Assembly (NCBI GenBank): GCA_937927675.1
Contig: CALBSG010000046.1
Location: 1 to 23,549 of the forward strand
Direction: 5' to 3'
Length of the DNA stretch: 23,549 nt
Source: an uncultured Paracoccaceae bacterium
GTDB lineage: Bacteria > Pseudomonadota > Alphaproteobacteria > Rhodobacterales > Rhodobacteraceae
Shown: positions 1 to 8,203 of the stretch, in pieces
Numbering within the stretch: position 1 is the first letter of the stretch
Layout of the letters: each line of letters starts with the position of its first letter
Position numbers and translations under genes: made by a program
The notes under the pieces: model-generated
What the model was told of the DNA's origin: nothing
The model's input: the letters and a program-made list of their open reading frames with translations, nothing else
The model's database searches: none

Positions 1-55
1 GAACTCACGACCCTAACCTTGGCAAGGTTATGCTCTACCCCTGAGCTACGCCCGC
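1..55 (-). tRNA. tRNA-Gly (anticodon GCC), 3' part cut off by window edge
   Basis: Read on the minus strand from position 55, the sequence gives a 7-base acceptor strand GCGGGCG, a D arm (GCTC...GAGC), a 5-bp anticodon stem TAACC/GGTTA enclosing the loop TTGCCAA (anticodon GCC), and the start of the T arm ending GAGTTC. The rest of the T arm and the acceptor 3' strand lie beyond position 1. GCC decodes glycine codons GGC and GGU. The gene lies 75 bp downstream of the aminotransferase stop and in the same direction. Confidence 0.93.
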
Positions 56-130
56 GTACCTGCCGGATGGCGGTGAAATAGGGGATGCCACGGGCGGCTG
101 CAAGAGGAAAAATGCCCGCCCGCGCATGAT

Positions 131-1342
131 TTATGCCGCGATCCTTCCGCGCACGGTTTCGGCAGCTGCAACCAGCGCCGCGGCGATGAAATCCAGTTCG
201 TCCTCGGTCAGGCGCGTTGGCAGGCGCACATCGCAAGCCCGCATCAACATGGCACGGGTCTGCGGCAGATCAGTTCCGCCGAAAGACTCCGGGCCAAGGA
301 ATTCCCAATTCCAAAAGGCGCGCGCATTGTTCTCTGACAGGCCAAAAACCTGTACCGAAACGCCGCGCTTTTTCGCCTCGGTCTGAAAGGCCAGCGCTTG
401 GGCGTCAGACCAGTCGCCGCAGAGGTTGAATTGAATGGAATCGGGGGCGCGTTCTTCGGGCGGCAGGGCCGGGGGAACCGTCAGATGCGAGGAGGTGTTC
501 AGCGTCGCCGCCACCCGGTCATGCCCCGTGCGGCCCTTTTCCACGCGGCTTGCCACCAAGGGAAGCTGCGGGCGGATCACGGCGGCAGAGAGGTTTTGCA
601 TCCGCATGTTGTAGAGCGGCAATTTGTTTTGCCACAGCATATAGCTGTTTTGCATGCCGGGATGCTTTTTCCAGTTTGATTCGTAGGCCCCCGACATGAT
701 GACGCAGCGGGCGGCGATTTCGGGGTCATCGGTGATAAGGATGCCGCCTTCGCCCGCATTCACCAGCTTGTAGGACTGGAACGAGAAGCAGCCGATCTTG
801 CCGATGGTGCCGATCTTTTTGCCATGCCATTCGGTGCCAAGGCTGTGCGCCGCATCTTCGACCACGGGGATATTGCGGGCATCACACAGGGCCATGATGG
901 CATCCATGTCGCTGGTATGGCCGCGCATGTGGGAAATCATCACCGCTTGCGCGTCGTCCAGTTTGGCTTCGAAATCCGCCATGTCGACGCGGTAGTTGTC
1001 GCCCACTTCGACCAGAACCGGCACGCAATCGGCATGCACCACGGCCGAAGGCACGGCGGCAAAGGTGAAGGCCGGGATCAGAACGCGCGCCCCGCGTGGC
1101 AGATCCAGCGCCTTGAGCGACAGGAACAATGCCGCCGAACACGAGGCCACGGCGAGGGCGTATTTGCTGCCCATCAACTCTGCGAATTCTTGCTCCAACA
1201 GTGCCACCGGCGCGCCTTCGGGCGCGGTGTAGCGAAAGAGATCGCCCGAAGCGAGCAGCCGATCAATTTCAGCGCGGGCCGCCTCTGGGATCGGTTCCGC
1301 GTCGTACACGTTGGGGGCAAGGGTCTGGCCGTCTGCGGGCAT
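131..1342 (-). CDS. DegT/DnrJ/EryC1/StrS-family PLP-dependent aminotransferase
   Basis: The 403-residue protein is a fold-type I PLP enzyme of the DegT/DnrJ/EryC1/StrS family, whose members usually aminate keto-sugar nucleotides. Visible family marks are VEDAAHSLG (Asp163 for the PLP ring nitrogen) and SYKLVNAGEGG with Lys192 as the expected Schiff-base lysine, followed by ILITDD. Length is normal for the family. No sugar-nucleotide genes are nearby; it follows the gamma-glutamylation genes by 105 bp on the same strand, so its substrate cannot be read from context. A role in amine metabolism is only possible, not shown. The ATG at 1342 has an AGGAAAG Shine-Dalgarno 6 nt upstream, and this sits inside a perfect hairpin (separate entry). 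Confidence 0.88.
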   Translation of the reverse strand: MPADGQTLAPNVYDAEPIPEAARAEIDRLLASGDLFRYTAPEGAPVALLEQEFAELMGSKYALAVASCSAALFLSLKALDLPRGARVLIPAFTFAAVPSAVVHADCVPVLVEVGDNYRVDMADFEAKLDDAQAVMISHMRGHTSDMDAIMALCDARNIPVVEDAAHSLGTEWHGKKIGTIGKIGCFSFQSYKLVNAGEGGILITDDPEIAARCVIMSGAYESNWKKHPGMQNSYMLWQNKLPLYNMRMQNLSAAVIRPQLPLVASRVEKGRTGHDRVAATLNTSSHLTVPPALPPEERAPDSIQFNLCGDWSDAQALAFQTEAKKRGVSVQVFGLSENNARAFWNWEFLGPESFGGTDLPQTRAMLMRACDVRLPTRLTEDELDFIAAALVAAAETVRGRIAA

Positions 1343-1345
1343 GTG

Positions 1346-1378
1346 AAGCTTTCCTGAAACTCTTCTTCAGGAAAGCTT
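1346..1378 (-). promoter_or_regulatory. Perfect 13-bp inverted repeat enclosing the aminotransferase ribosome binding site
   Basis: Arms AAGCTTTCCTGAA (1346-1358) and TTCAGGAAAGCTT (1366-1378) are exact reverse complements around a 7-nt spacer. In the minus-strand transcript the 3' arm contains the Shine-Dalgarno AGGAAAG and ends 3 nt before the ATG at 1342, so folding would bury the ribosome binding site. No U-run follows, which argues against a terminator. It may be a translational switch, or at DNA level a protein-binding palindrome. Confidence 0.7.
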
Positions 1379-1420
1379 TATGTTCTTCTCGTGTAACAAA
1401 CTAGAGAAAATTCTTCCGCG

Positions 1421-1437
1421 TCGGCGAATTCCGCCGA
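1421..1437 (-). terminator. Weak possible terminator after the FAD oxidoreductase gene
   Basis: TCGGCG (1421-1426) and CGCCGA (1432-1437) form a 6-bp stem with a 5-nt loop 11 nt beyond the stop of the oxidoreductase. On the minus strand a TTTT stretch follows but is about 10 nt away from the stem, so termination would be weak or partial. Confidence 0.3.
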
Positions 1438-1447
1438 TGACGCAGGG

Positions 1448-2749
1448 TCAAAACCCCAAGCGGTCGCGCAGGGAATACCAGCTCATGGCCAGCACGAGCA
1501 AAGGCCATCGCAGCGCCGCACCGCCGGGGAAGCGTGGCTGCGGCAGGCTGGCCATCAGGTCAAAGCCGCTGGCGTTTCCGGCCACCGCTTCGGCCATCAG
1601 TTTGCCGGCAAGTGTGGCCATCGCCACGCCATGCCCCGAATAGCCCGAGGCTGACATCACATTCGGGGCGGGCCGGGTAAAGCAGGGCATGCGGTTCAGG
1701 GTGATCGCCAAGGTGCCGCCCCAAGCATAGTCGATGCGGGCGCCTTTCAACTGAGGGTAAACCTCCAGCATGGGTTTCGACACGGTGCCGATCACGTCGG
1801 GAAAGCGGTAGCCATAGCTTTCGCCGCCGCCAAACAGCAGGCGATTGTCTTCGGAAAGTCGCCAGTAATTCACCACGAATTTGGTATCGGCCACCGCGAC
1901 AGGTTCAGCGAGAATCTCCTTCGCGCGGTCGCCCAAGGGCTCTGTTGCAACGATGAAGTTGTTGATCGGCATGACTTTTGCCGCAACTTTCGGTTCCAGA
2001 TCGCCCAGATAGCCATTGGCGGCCAAAATCACCTGATCACAAATGACCCGGCCTTGCGCGGTATGAACCACGGGTTTTGCCCCCGGCTCCAGTCGGGTCA
2101 CCTCGGACATCTCATGAATCACGGCGCCCAGCTTTTGCGCCGCCTGCGCCAGCCCGATGGCATAGTTCAGTGGATGCACATGGCCCGCGCCGCGATCCAC
2201 CTCACCGCCCTTATAGGCTTTGGAGCCGATAAGCCTTTGAATCCCGGCGCGATCCAAAGGCTCCAACTGGTCATAGCCGTAATCGCGGTGCAGCTTTTCG
2301 GCATAGGCGTGGGTGTCGCGCACCTCTGCCTCAGACCAGCAGGCATGCGCCACGCCGGGGTAGAAGGTCACCGGCATATTGTGATGCGAAATCAGGTCTT
2401 TGACCAAGGTCTTCGCGTCTTCGGCCAAGGCCCACATTCGGTGGGAATCCTCACGTCCAACGCTCTTTTCCAACCAGATCTGATCTTGCCGCTGGCCCGA
2501 TCCCACCTGCCCGCCATTGCGCCCCGAGGCCCCAAAACCTACCCTGTGCGCCTCTAGCACCACCACGGACAGGCCTTTTTCGGCCAGATGCAGCGCGGCC
2601 GACAATCCGGTGTAGCCGGCGCCGACAACGCAAACATCGGCCCGCACCTCGCCCGTCAGGGCGGGGCAGGGGGCAAAGGGCGCGCGCGTGGCGGCATAGT
2701 AGGACGGGGGGTATTCCCCCGCCCGGTCATTCACATGCAAAAGGTTCAT
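1448..2749 (-). CDS. puuB: FAD-dependent oxidoreductase, gamma-glutamylputrescine oxidase (PuuB/OrdL) type
   Basis: The 433-residue protein belongs to the DAO (D-amino-acid/glycine oxidase) superfamily. The Rossmann dinucleotide motif is VVGAGYTGLS at residues 41-50 with an acidic strand end VVVLE near 62-66, followed by GFGASGRNGGQ at 71-81, a block typical of PuuB/OrdL proteins. The N-terminus (PPSYYAAT) also resembles PuuB. PuuB oxidises gamma-glutamylputrescine to the gamma-glutamyl aminoaldehyde, releasing ammonia and peroxide. The gene starts 9 bp after the upstream glutamine synthetase homologue, which supports one operon and a role on a gamma-glutamylated amine. The exact amine is inferred; sarcosine- or glycine-type substrates are possible for the family. 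Confidence 0.82.
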   Translation of the reverse strand: MNLLHVNDRAGEYPPSYYAATRAPFAPCPALTGEVRADVCVVGAGYTGLSAALHLAEKGLSVVVLEAHRVGFGASGRNGGQVGSGQRQDQIWLEKSVGREDSHRMWALAEDAKTLVKDLISHHNMPVTFYPGVAHACWSEAEVRDTHAYAEKLHRDYGYDQLEPLDRAGIQRLIGSKAYKGGEVDRGAGHVHPLNYAIGLAQAAQKLGAVIHEMSEVTRLEPGAKPVVHTAQGRVICDQVILAANGYLGDLEPKVAAKVMPINNFIVATEPLGDRAKEILAEPVAVADTKFVVNYWRLSEDNRLLFGGGESYGYRFPDVIGTVSKPMLEVYPQLKGARIDYAWGGTLAITLNRMPCFTRPAPNVMSASGYSGHGVAMATLAGKLMAEAVAGNASGFDLMASLPQPRFPGGAALRWPLLVLAMSWYSLRDRLGF

Positions 2750-2758
2750 CGCCTGCCC

Positions 2759-4114
2759 TTACACGTTCAACAGAAGGTGTTCGCGCTCCCACGGGCTGAT
2801 GACCTGCTGGAACTCTTTGTATTCGTTGCGCTTTACACTGTCATAGACCCGGCAGAAATCTGCGCCCATCACCTCGACCAGGGCTGCGTCTTCTTCGAGC
2901 AGATCCAGTGCATCGCCCAGTGTCGTGGGGATTTCGTCGCTGTCGATATAGGCGTTGCCGGAAAACTCTGCCCGTGGGTTGGTCTTGTTCATCAGCCCCA
3001 GATAGCCGCAGGCCAGCGTCGAGGCGATCCCCAGATAAGGGTTGCAATCCATCCCCGGCAGGCGGTTTTCGACCCGCCGCGCGGCGGCGGACGAGATCGG
3101 CACCCGCAGGCCCGTGGTGCGGTTGTCACGGCCCCATTCCAAATTGATGGGCGCGGCGAAATCCGGAACATAGCGGCGATAGCTGTTCACATAGGGGGCA
3201 AAAAGCGCAACCGCCGCGCCAAGGTGTTTTTGCATGCCACCGATGAAGTTCAAGAACGCCTCAGTCTCGACCCCTTTGGGGCCGGAAAAGATGTTCTTGC
3301 CGGTTTTCGAATCCACCACCGAGGTGTGAATATGCATCGCGCTGCCCGGTTCGCCTGCAATCGGCTTGGCCATGAAGGTGGCGAAACAGTCATGCCGCAG
3401 CGCAGCCTCGCGGATCAGGCGTTTGAAGAAGAACACATCGTCTGCCAACCGCACCGGGTCGCCATGGGCGAGGTTCAACTCGATCTGGCCCGCACCGCCT
3501 TCTTGCAAGATGCCGTCGATTTCCAGTCCCTGCGCTTCGGCAAAGTCATAGATGTCGTCGATCACCTTGCCGTATTCGTCAACGGCGGACAGCGAATAGG
3601 CCTGCTTGCCTGCCGCCCGGCGGCCCGAGCGGCCCATCGGCGGGATCACCGGTTGATTTGGGTCGATGTTGCGGGCGGTCAGGAAAAATTCCATCTCGGG
3701 CGCGACGACCGGGGTCCAGCCTTGATCGTTGTAGAGCTTGACGATCCGGCGCAGCACGTTGCGCGGCGCAAACCCCACCAGATTGCCTTCTTGGTCTTTG
3801 GCGTCATGGATCACCTGCAAGGTCACATCCGCCGTCCAAGGGGCTGCGGTGGCGGTGGACCAGTCGGGTTCCAAGATCATGTCGGGTTCGGTGAAGGCGT
3901 CAAATGGATTATCGGCCCATTCGCCGGTGATGGTTTGCAAAAAGATCGAGTTTGGCAGGAAATAGTTGGTTTGTGTGGCAAATTTCGCGGCGGGCATCGC
4001 CTTGCCCCGCGCCACGCCGGCAATATCGCCAATCACGCATTCCACCTCATCTACACGGCGGCTGCCAATATATTCGCGGGCTGCCTCGGGCAGCTGGTCG
4101 GTCCATTTGGACAT
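2759..4114 (-). CDS. Glutamine synthetase family protein, probable gamma-glutamylpolyamine synthetase (PuuA-like), copy 1
   Basis: The 451-residue protein has the GS beta-grasp start (around DIAGVARGK, 30-38) and catalytic domain. Metal/ATP-site residues in family motifs are PEMEFF (Glu140, Glu142), QEGGAGQIELNL (Glu205, Glu212), AMHIHTS (His261, His263), NRTTGLRVP and RRVENRLPGMDCNPYL (Glu349). Its C-terminus (FCRVYDSVKRNEYKEF) resembles PuuA. PuuA-type enzymes join glutamate to putrescine or another amine using ATP; true glutamine synthesis is less likely for this length and context. It lies between the amidotransferase and the FAD oxidase and has a 446-residue paralogue in the same cluster. 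The start at 4114 is the first ATG and leaves 43 bp after the upstream gene. Confidence 0.85.
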   Translation of the reverse strand: MSKWTDQLPEAAREYIGSRRVDEVECVIGDIAGVARGKAMPAAKFATQTNYFLPNSIFLQTITGEWADNPFDAFTEPDMILEPDWSTATAAPWTADVTLQVIHDAKDQEGNLVGFAPRNVLRRIVKLYNDQGWTPVVAPEMEFFLTARNIDPNQPVIPPMGRSGRRAAGKQAYSLSAVDEYGKVIDDIYDFAEAQGLEIDGILQEGGAGQIELNLAHGDPVRLADDVFFFKRLIREAALRHDCFATFMAKPIAGEPGSAMHIHTSVVDSKTGKNIFSGPKGVETEAFLNFIGGMQKHLGAAVALFAPYVNSYRRYVPDFAAPINLEWGRDNRTTGLRVPISSAAARRVENRLPGMDCNPYLGIASTLACGYLGLMNKTNPRAEFSGNAYIDSDEIPTTLGDALDLLEEDAALVEVMGADFCRVYDSVKRNEYKEFQQVISPWEREHLLLNV

Positions 4115-4157
4115 GAATCACACTATGTTTTTTGTTCGGGTTGACCCCGACCCAAGA

Positions 4158-4856
4158 TCAGGCGGAACGCGCCTGCAAGGACCGGGGGGCCTTGAAGAAA
4201 GCGGCAATCTGGGCCGCCATTGTCTTGTCTTGCAGAGGCGCGCCCAGTTTGGTGGCGGCCTCTGCCATCACCTCGTCGGGAACCAGCCCCTTGCCCCGGG
4301 TCTTCATCAGTCCATCGACGAATTCTGGGCGGAATTCGGGATGGGCCTGCACGGTCAGCGCCTTGTCATCGTAAAGCAAGGCGGCATTGGTGCAGAATTC
4401 GTTCGAGGCGATCACCTTGGCCCCCTCTGGCGCAGTCACCACCTGATCGCGGTGCCACGCGTTCAGTGTCATGGTCTTGCCGCCAAAGTCGTAATCTGTG
4501 GCACCGACGGCCCAGCCGCCTGCGTAGCGTTCCACCTTGCCGCCCATCGCCTGCGCGATGATCTGGTGGCCAAAGCAGATGCCCACCATCGGCACATGGG
4601 CCTTGAAACTGTCGCGGATGAACGCCTCCAGCGGCGCAATCCAAGCGTGGTCTTCATAGACCCCATGACGCGAGCCGGTAATCAGCCAGCCGTCGCATTC
4701 GGTCACCGAAGCAGGAAATTCACCCTCCACCACCTTGTAGGTGCGGAAGGTAAAGCCATGTCCATCCAGCAGGCGGGCAAACATATCAGGGTAGTCACCC
4801 ATTTCAGGGGCGAGTGCCTCGGGCGCAAGGCCGGTTTGCAGAATTCCGATCAGCAT
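4158..4856 (-). CDS. Class I (type 1) glutamine amidotransferase
   Basis: The 232-residue single-domain GATase is related to the N-terminal domain of GMP synthase. The triad is visible: nucleophile Cys94 in MVGICFGHQI, and His172/Glu174 in VQAHPEF. LITGSRHGVYED (58-69) matches the loop preceding the nucleophile in this group. Such proteins hydrolyse a gamma-glutamyl amide or glutamine. Lying between two PuuA-like synthetases, it could remove gamma-glutamyl groups, as PuuD does in the Puu pathway, although PuuD belongs to a different subgroup (peptidase C26); this role is inferred. No synthetase partner domain is fused to it. The ATG at 4856 is the first in frame. Confidence 0.85.
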   Translation of the reverse strand: MLIGILQTGLAPEALAPEMGDYPDMFARLLDGHGFTFRTYKVVEGEFPASVTECDGWLITGSRHGVYEDHAWIAPLEAFIRDSFKAHVPMVGICFGHQIIAQAMGGKVERYAGGWAVGATDYDFGGKTMTLNAWHRDQVVTAPEGAKVIASNEFCTNAALLYDDKALTVQAHPEFRPEFVDGLMKTRGKGLVPDEVMAEAATKLGAPLQDKTMAAQIAAFFKAPRSLQARSA

Positions 4857-4938
4857 GAAAGGTCCATGGTTTCTTATGGCTAGCCTAGCGCAACGCCCCC
4901 CCGGGTGGTCAAGGGGGGACGATGCAGCGTCAGAGCAA

Positions 4939-4962
4939 TCCGATTTCTTTGATGAAATCGGA
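4939..4962 (-). repeat. Intercistronic 9-bp perfect stem-loop
   Basis: TCCGATTTC (4939-4947) and GAAATCGGA (4954-4962) pair around a 6-nt loop in the 129-bp gap between the glutamine synthetase copy 2 stop and the amidotransferase start. There is no U-run on the minus strand, so an mRNA-processing or stability element is more likely than a terminator. Confidence 0.55.
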
Positions 4963-4985
4963 CCGGAGTTTTGAACATTCCGGTC

Positions 4986-6326
4986 TCAGACCGTGTCGAG
5001 GTAAAGGTCGATGCGTTCCTGTTCGGTCAACTCACCAATGTAATGCAGTTCCTGACGCTTGGTCGAGATCAGGTTCTTGATAAGCTCGGGGTGAATGAAC
5101 CGCGATACGATGGGGCTTTGCTCCAGCGCGTCGATGGCATCTTCCCACGTTGCCGGGATCTGCGGCAGACCGTCCAGGGCATAGGCGTTGCCGACGATGG
5201 CGCTTGGCGGGTCCATCTCTTGCTCGATCCCGTCAAGGGCAGCACCAAGAATGGCGGCGAGCATCAGATAGGGGTTCACGTCGCCCCCCGCCACGCGGTG
5301 TTCGATCCGCCGTGCCGCGGTGGAACCGGCGGGAATCCGGATCGCGGTGGTGCGGTTTTCATAGCCCCAAGCGATCGAGGTCGGTGCATGTTTGCCCGGC
5401 ACCAGACGTTCATAGCTGTTCTGGTGCGGCGCAAAGATCAGCGCGGAGTCCTTCATCGCGTTCAGGCAACCGGCCACGGCGTTGCGCATGATCGCGGTGC
5501 CTTTCGGGCCACCACTGTCAAAGACGTTGTCGCCCTTTTCATCAATCAGGCTGAAGTGGGTATGAAGGCCCGAGCCGGAATATTCTGGATAGGGTTTGGC
5601 CATGAAGCTGGCGGCAAAGCCGTGGCGGCGGGCCAGACCCTTGACCAGCATTTTGAACAGCCACGCATCATCGGCAGCCCGCAGCGGGTCGTCGCAATGC
5701 ATCAGGTTCACTTCGAACTGACCCAGACCGGTTTCCGAGGTGGTGGTATCGGCCGGAATGTCCATCGCCTCGCAGGCGTCGTACAGGTCGGTGAAGAAGG
5801 TGTCGAAGGCGTCAAGCGCACGGATCGACAGGGTTTCAGCCGCCTTGCGGCGCTTTCCCGACCGCGGAGAGGCCGGCACCTGCATGGTCTTGCCAGAGTC
5901 GTCGATGAGGAAGAATTCCAGCTCCATCGCGCAGACCGGGGTCAGGCCGCGGGCCTTGAACCGTTCGACCACCGCGCGCAGCGCATGGCGCGGATCGCCT
6001 TCATAGGGCGTGCCGTTTTCACGGAACATCCAGATTGGCAAAAGGGCGGTCGGGGCCTCTAGCCAAGGCATCGGCATGAAGCCGCGTTCGGTGGGTTTCA
6101 AGACGCCGTCTTGGTCGCCTTGTTCAAAGACCAAGGGGCTGTCGTCAATATCTTCGCCCCAGATGTCGAGGTTCAGGACCGAAAAGGGGAACCGCGTTCC
6201 GTCCTTGACGACCTTGTCAGCAAAGCGCGCAGGCACACGTTTGCCGCGGGCTTGCCCGTTCAAATCTGCCGCCGCAACCCGGATGGTGCGGACGTCAGGG
6301 TGCTTTCTCAGCCAATCTTTCATCAT
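4986..6326 (-). CDS. Glutamine synthetase family protein, probable gamma-glutamylpolyamine synthetase (PuuA-like), copy 2
   Basis: The 446-residue protein begins with the PuuA-like block VRTIRVAAADLNGQARGKR (residues 12-30). Catalytic-domain motifs are AMELEFFL (Glu135, Glu137), SETGLGQFEVNL (Glu198, Glu205), GSGLHTHFSL (His255, His257), NRTTAIRIP and RRIEHRVAGGDVNPYL (Glu342). All expected metal ligands are present, so it should be active. It ligates glutamate to an amine in the gamma-glutamyl pathway, though the amine is unknown. It differs clearly from copy 1 in the N-terminal third and substrate-facing loops, suggesting a different substrate rather than a recent duplicate. Two adjacent ATGs (6326 and 6323) could serve as start; neither has a strong Shine-Dalgarno. 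A 148-bp leader separates it from the permease genes upstream. Confidence 0.85.
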   Translation of the reverse strand: MMKDWLRKHPDVRTIRVAAADLNGQARGKRVPARFADKVVKDGTRFPFSVLNLDIWGEDIDDSPLVFEQGDQDGVLKPTERGFMPMPWLEAPTALLPIWMFRENGTPYEGDPRHALRAVVERFKARGLTPVCAMELEFFLIDDSGKTMQVPASPRSGKRRKAAETLSIRALDAFDTFFTDLYDACEAMDIPADTTTSETGLGQFEVNLMHCDDPLRAADDAWLFKMLVKGLARRHGFAASFMAKPYPEYSGSGLHTHFSLIDEKGDNVFDSGGPKGTAIMRNAVAGCLNAMKDSALIFAPHQNSYERLVPGKHAPTSIAWGYENRTTAIRIPAGSTAARRIEHRVAGGDVNPYLMLAAILGAALDGIEQEMDPPSAIVGNAYALDGLPQIPATWEDAIDALEQSPIVSRFIHPELIKNLISTKRQELHYIGELTEQERIDLYLDTV

Positions 6327-6389
6327 TTTGCGTCAGGAAGGGCGACAATCCCCCGCGCCAGACCCCAATGGTCCGGCTGGCAGGTTAGC

Positions 6390-6407
6390 GGATCATGCCC
6401 TTGATCC
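6390..6407. repeat. Inverted repeat GGATCA-N6-TGATCC
   Basis: GGATCA (6390-6395) and TGATCC (6402-6407) are exact reverse complements in the leader of glutamine synthetase copy 2. It may be part of the same control region as the palindrome at 6454-6467. Function is unknown. Confidence 0.35.
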
Positions 6408-6453
6408 TTTCCCTGTTTTGCAATCAACGCGAGGGGCCGATGCGGCCCACCCC

Positions 6454-6467
6454 AATTTGATCAAATT
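6454..6467. promoter_or_regulatory. 14-bp perfect palindrome AATTTGATCAAATT, candidate operator
   Basis: This AT-rich perfect palindrome stands out in a GC-rich gap, 8 bp beyond the stop of the downstream-type permease and about 130 bp upstream of the glutamine synthetase copy 2 start. Its 10-mer TTGATCAAAT recurs in the leader of the ABC ATPase gene (10594-10603). The binding protein is unknown. Confidence 0.5.
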
Positions 6468-6474
6468 TAGGATA

Positions 6475-7308
6475 CTATCGGATCAGGTTAGGACGCAAGC
6501 GAATTCTGCTTTTCAGGTTTTGCGGCAGATGGCGGTTCAGATGGCGGTTCACCCGGCCAAAGACCCAAGTGACGAAAAGCGTCAGCAGGATGAAGTAAAA
6601 GCCGACGATCGGGTAGGGGATGAAGGGGTTGAAGGTCTTGTCGGCAAAGTAGTTGGCGTAATACAGCGCGTCCCCCATCTGCCGGAAGGCCGGGAAACTG
6701 GCAAAGAACACCAGCGTCGTGGCGTGAAACAGGAAGATCGCCTCGTTGGTATAGGCGGGCCATCCAAGGCGCAGCATGGTCGGCCATTGGATGCGGCGGA
6801 ACTTCTGCCAACCGGTGATGCCATAGGCTTCGGCCGCCTCAAGATCGCCTTTGGGGATTGAGCGCAGCGCACCATAGAAGATCTCGGCGGCATAGGCGGC
6901 GGTGTTGAGAAACAGCACAAACAGCGCGCCGGCCCAAGCCTTGGTCATCCACGAGGTTTGAACCGTAAAGCCAAACACCTCCACCCCGGACCGGGGCAAG
7001 AGGACCAGTGTTTCATAGGCAATGAAGAACTGGATGAACAACGGCGAGCCGCGGAAGACAAAGATGAACCATTCAGCGGGTTTGCGAGCCCAAGGGTTCT
7101 GGGCGGCCTTGGCCAAAGCCAGCGCATTGGCAAAAAAGAAGCCAAAGAACAGCGCCAGCGCGCCGTAATAGATGTTCCAGATCATCCCCGAGCCGATCAG
7201 CGTGAAATGCTGACACAGGGTGAAATCCGTCTTCGGCAACAGGTTTTCGCCATAGCCCAGCGAACGCAGGCCATAGGCCTGAACGGTTTCCCAGCAGGTC
7301 ATGGTCAT
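6475..7308 (-). CDS. Polar amino-acid-type ABC transporter permease (HisM-like)
   Basis: The 277-residue integral membrane protein has several hydrophobic segments, for example near residues 45-65, 85-110, 130-150 and 235-265. It carries the EAA loop that contacts the ATPase, seen as DLEAAEAYGITGWQKFRRIQWP. The family moves polar amino acids, opines or similar small amines. It overlaps the preceding permease by 4 bp (ATGA), which implies translational coupling and a heterodimeric QM-type channel. At about 277 residues it is somewhat longer than E. coli HisM. An alternative start is Met3. It is the last gene of the transporter set, followed by the gamma-glutamylation genes on the same strand. 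Confidence 0.9.
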   Translation of the reverse strand: MTMTCWETVQAYGLRSLGYGENLLPKTDFTLCQHFTLIGSGMIWNIYYGALALFFGFFFANALALAKAAQNPWARKPAEWFIFVFRGSPLFIQFFIAYETLVLLPRSGVEVFGFTVQTSWMTKAWAGALFVLFLNTAAYAAEIFYGALRSIPKGDLEAAEAYGITGWQKFRRIQWPTMLRLGWPAYTNEAIFLFHATTLVFFASFPAFRQMGDALYYANYFADKTFNPFIPYPIVGFYFILLTLFVTWVFGRVNRHLNRHLPQNLKSRIRLRPNLIR

Positions 7309-8183
7309 GCTGCAGCCTTTCGCATCGCTTCGCCCGCCGCCGTGGCTTGGCCCTTGGACAGCCGCGCCGAAAGGCGGCCAAGCACGCCCTCAGAGAGCTT
7401 GGTCATCAACAGATAAAACCCCAGCAGCGCGAGGAAATACCATAGCCGCCAATCGGGGTGCGGGTATTCATAGGCTTGGGTCTTTGATCCGCCGAGTTCA
7501 CGGGCGTAATAGACGATATCCTCTACCCCCAGAAGGAACAGGAGCGGCGTGGCTTTGATAAGGATCATCCAAAGATTGCTCAGGCCGGGCAGGGCATAGA
7601 CCCACATTTGCGGCACAAGGATGCGCCAGAACACCTGAGAATGGTTCATGCCGTAGGCCTCGGCGGTTTCCAACTGCGCGCGCGGCACAGCCTGCATGGC
7701 CCCGAAAAGCACGTTGGCCACAAAGGCGCCAAACACCAAGGCAAAGGTCACCACCGCCAGCGTGAAGCCGTACGCATCATGCCAAAAGGCGTCCGAGGTG
7801 GCCAAAGGCACTTTGGCCTCTTTGCAGACGCGGAATTCCAGACCCTGCCACGGCCACAGGCCGCCGTCGCAAACCGCAAGGCTCTTGAGGTATTCCACCC
7901 CCTGATCCAGCGCGATGACGAAAAACAGAAAGAACACAATGTCGGGGATACCGCGCACCATGGCGATATAGGTTTTGCCAAGAATCCGCGCCGGCAGCAT
8001 GGGCGAACGCGCCGCCGTTGCCCCGCCAAAACCAAAGGCCAGCGCGAAAGGCGCGGTGATGATCAGCAGCAGCAGCACCGTCCCGACGGATCCGTAGAAG
8101 GCAAGGTGCTTGGTCGAGGTGAGATAGCACGACAGCCAGCTCAGCCCCTCGATCGCTTTGGGATCGGCGCAGAATGAAAACAT
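7305..8183 (-). CDS. Polar amino-acid-type ABC transporter permease (HisQ-like)
   Basis: The 292-residue membrane protein has hydrophobic segments near residues 30-52, 80-95, 140-162, 208-222 and 245-262, and an EAA loop (QLETAEAYGMNHSQVFWRILVP). It is longer than E. coli HisQ mainly because of a soluble, cysteine-containing insertion around residues 100-137 (Cys at CDGGLW and RVCKEA), placed before the third membrane span and probably periplasmic. It pairs with the overlapping downstream permease. The start at 8183 is the first ATG and lies 108 bp beyond the binding-protein stop, with strong stem-loops in between. Confidence 0.9.
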   Translation of the reverse strand: MFSFCADPKAIEGLSWLSCYLTSTKHLAFYGSVGTVLLLLIITAPFALAFGFGGATAARSPMLPARILGKTYIAMVRGIPDIVFFLFFVIALDQGVEYLKSLAVCDGGLWPWQGLEFRVCKEAKVPLATSDAFWHDAYGFTLAVVTFALVFGAFVANVLFGAMQAVPRAQLETAEAYGMNHSQVFWRILVPQMWVYALPGLSNLWMILIKATPLLFLLGVEDIVYYARELGGSKTQAYEYPHPDWRLWYFLALLGFYLLMTKLSEGVLGRLSARLSKGQATAAGEAMRKAAA

Positions 8184-8203
8184 CGCAGTGTCCTTAGGGG
8201 CGC

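Noticed and set aside
2588..4144. 518-codon open frame on the plus strand
   Set aside because: Antisense to the glutamine synthetase homologue with full family motifs on the minus strand; the protein has no recognisable domain and reflects third-position GC bias.
4119..4157. Short TCGGG/CCCGA stem after the amidotransferase gene as a terminator
   Set aside because: Only 5 bp and followed by A-rich rather than U-rich sequence on the minus strand; continued transcription into the next synthetase gene is more likely.
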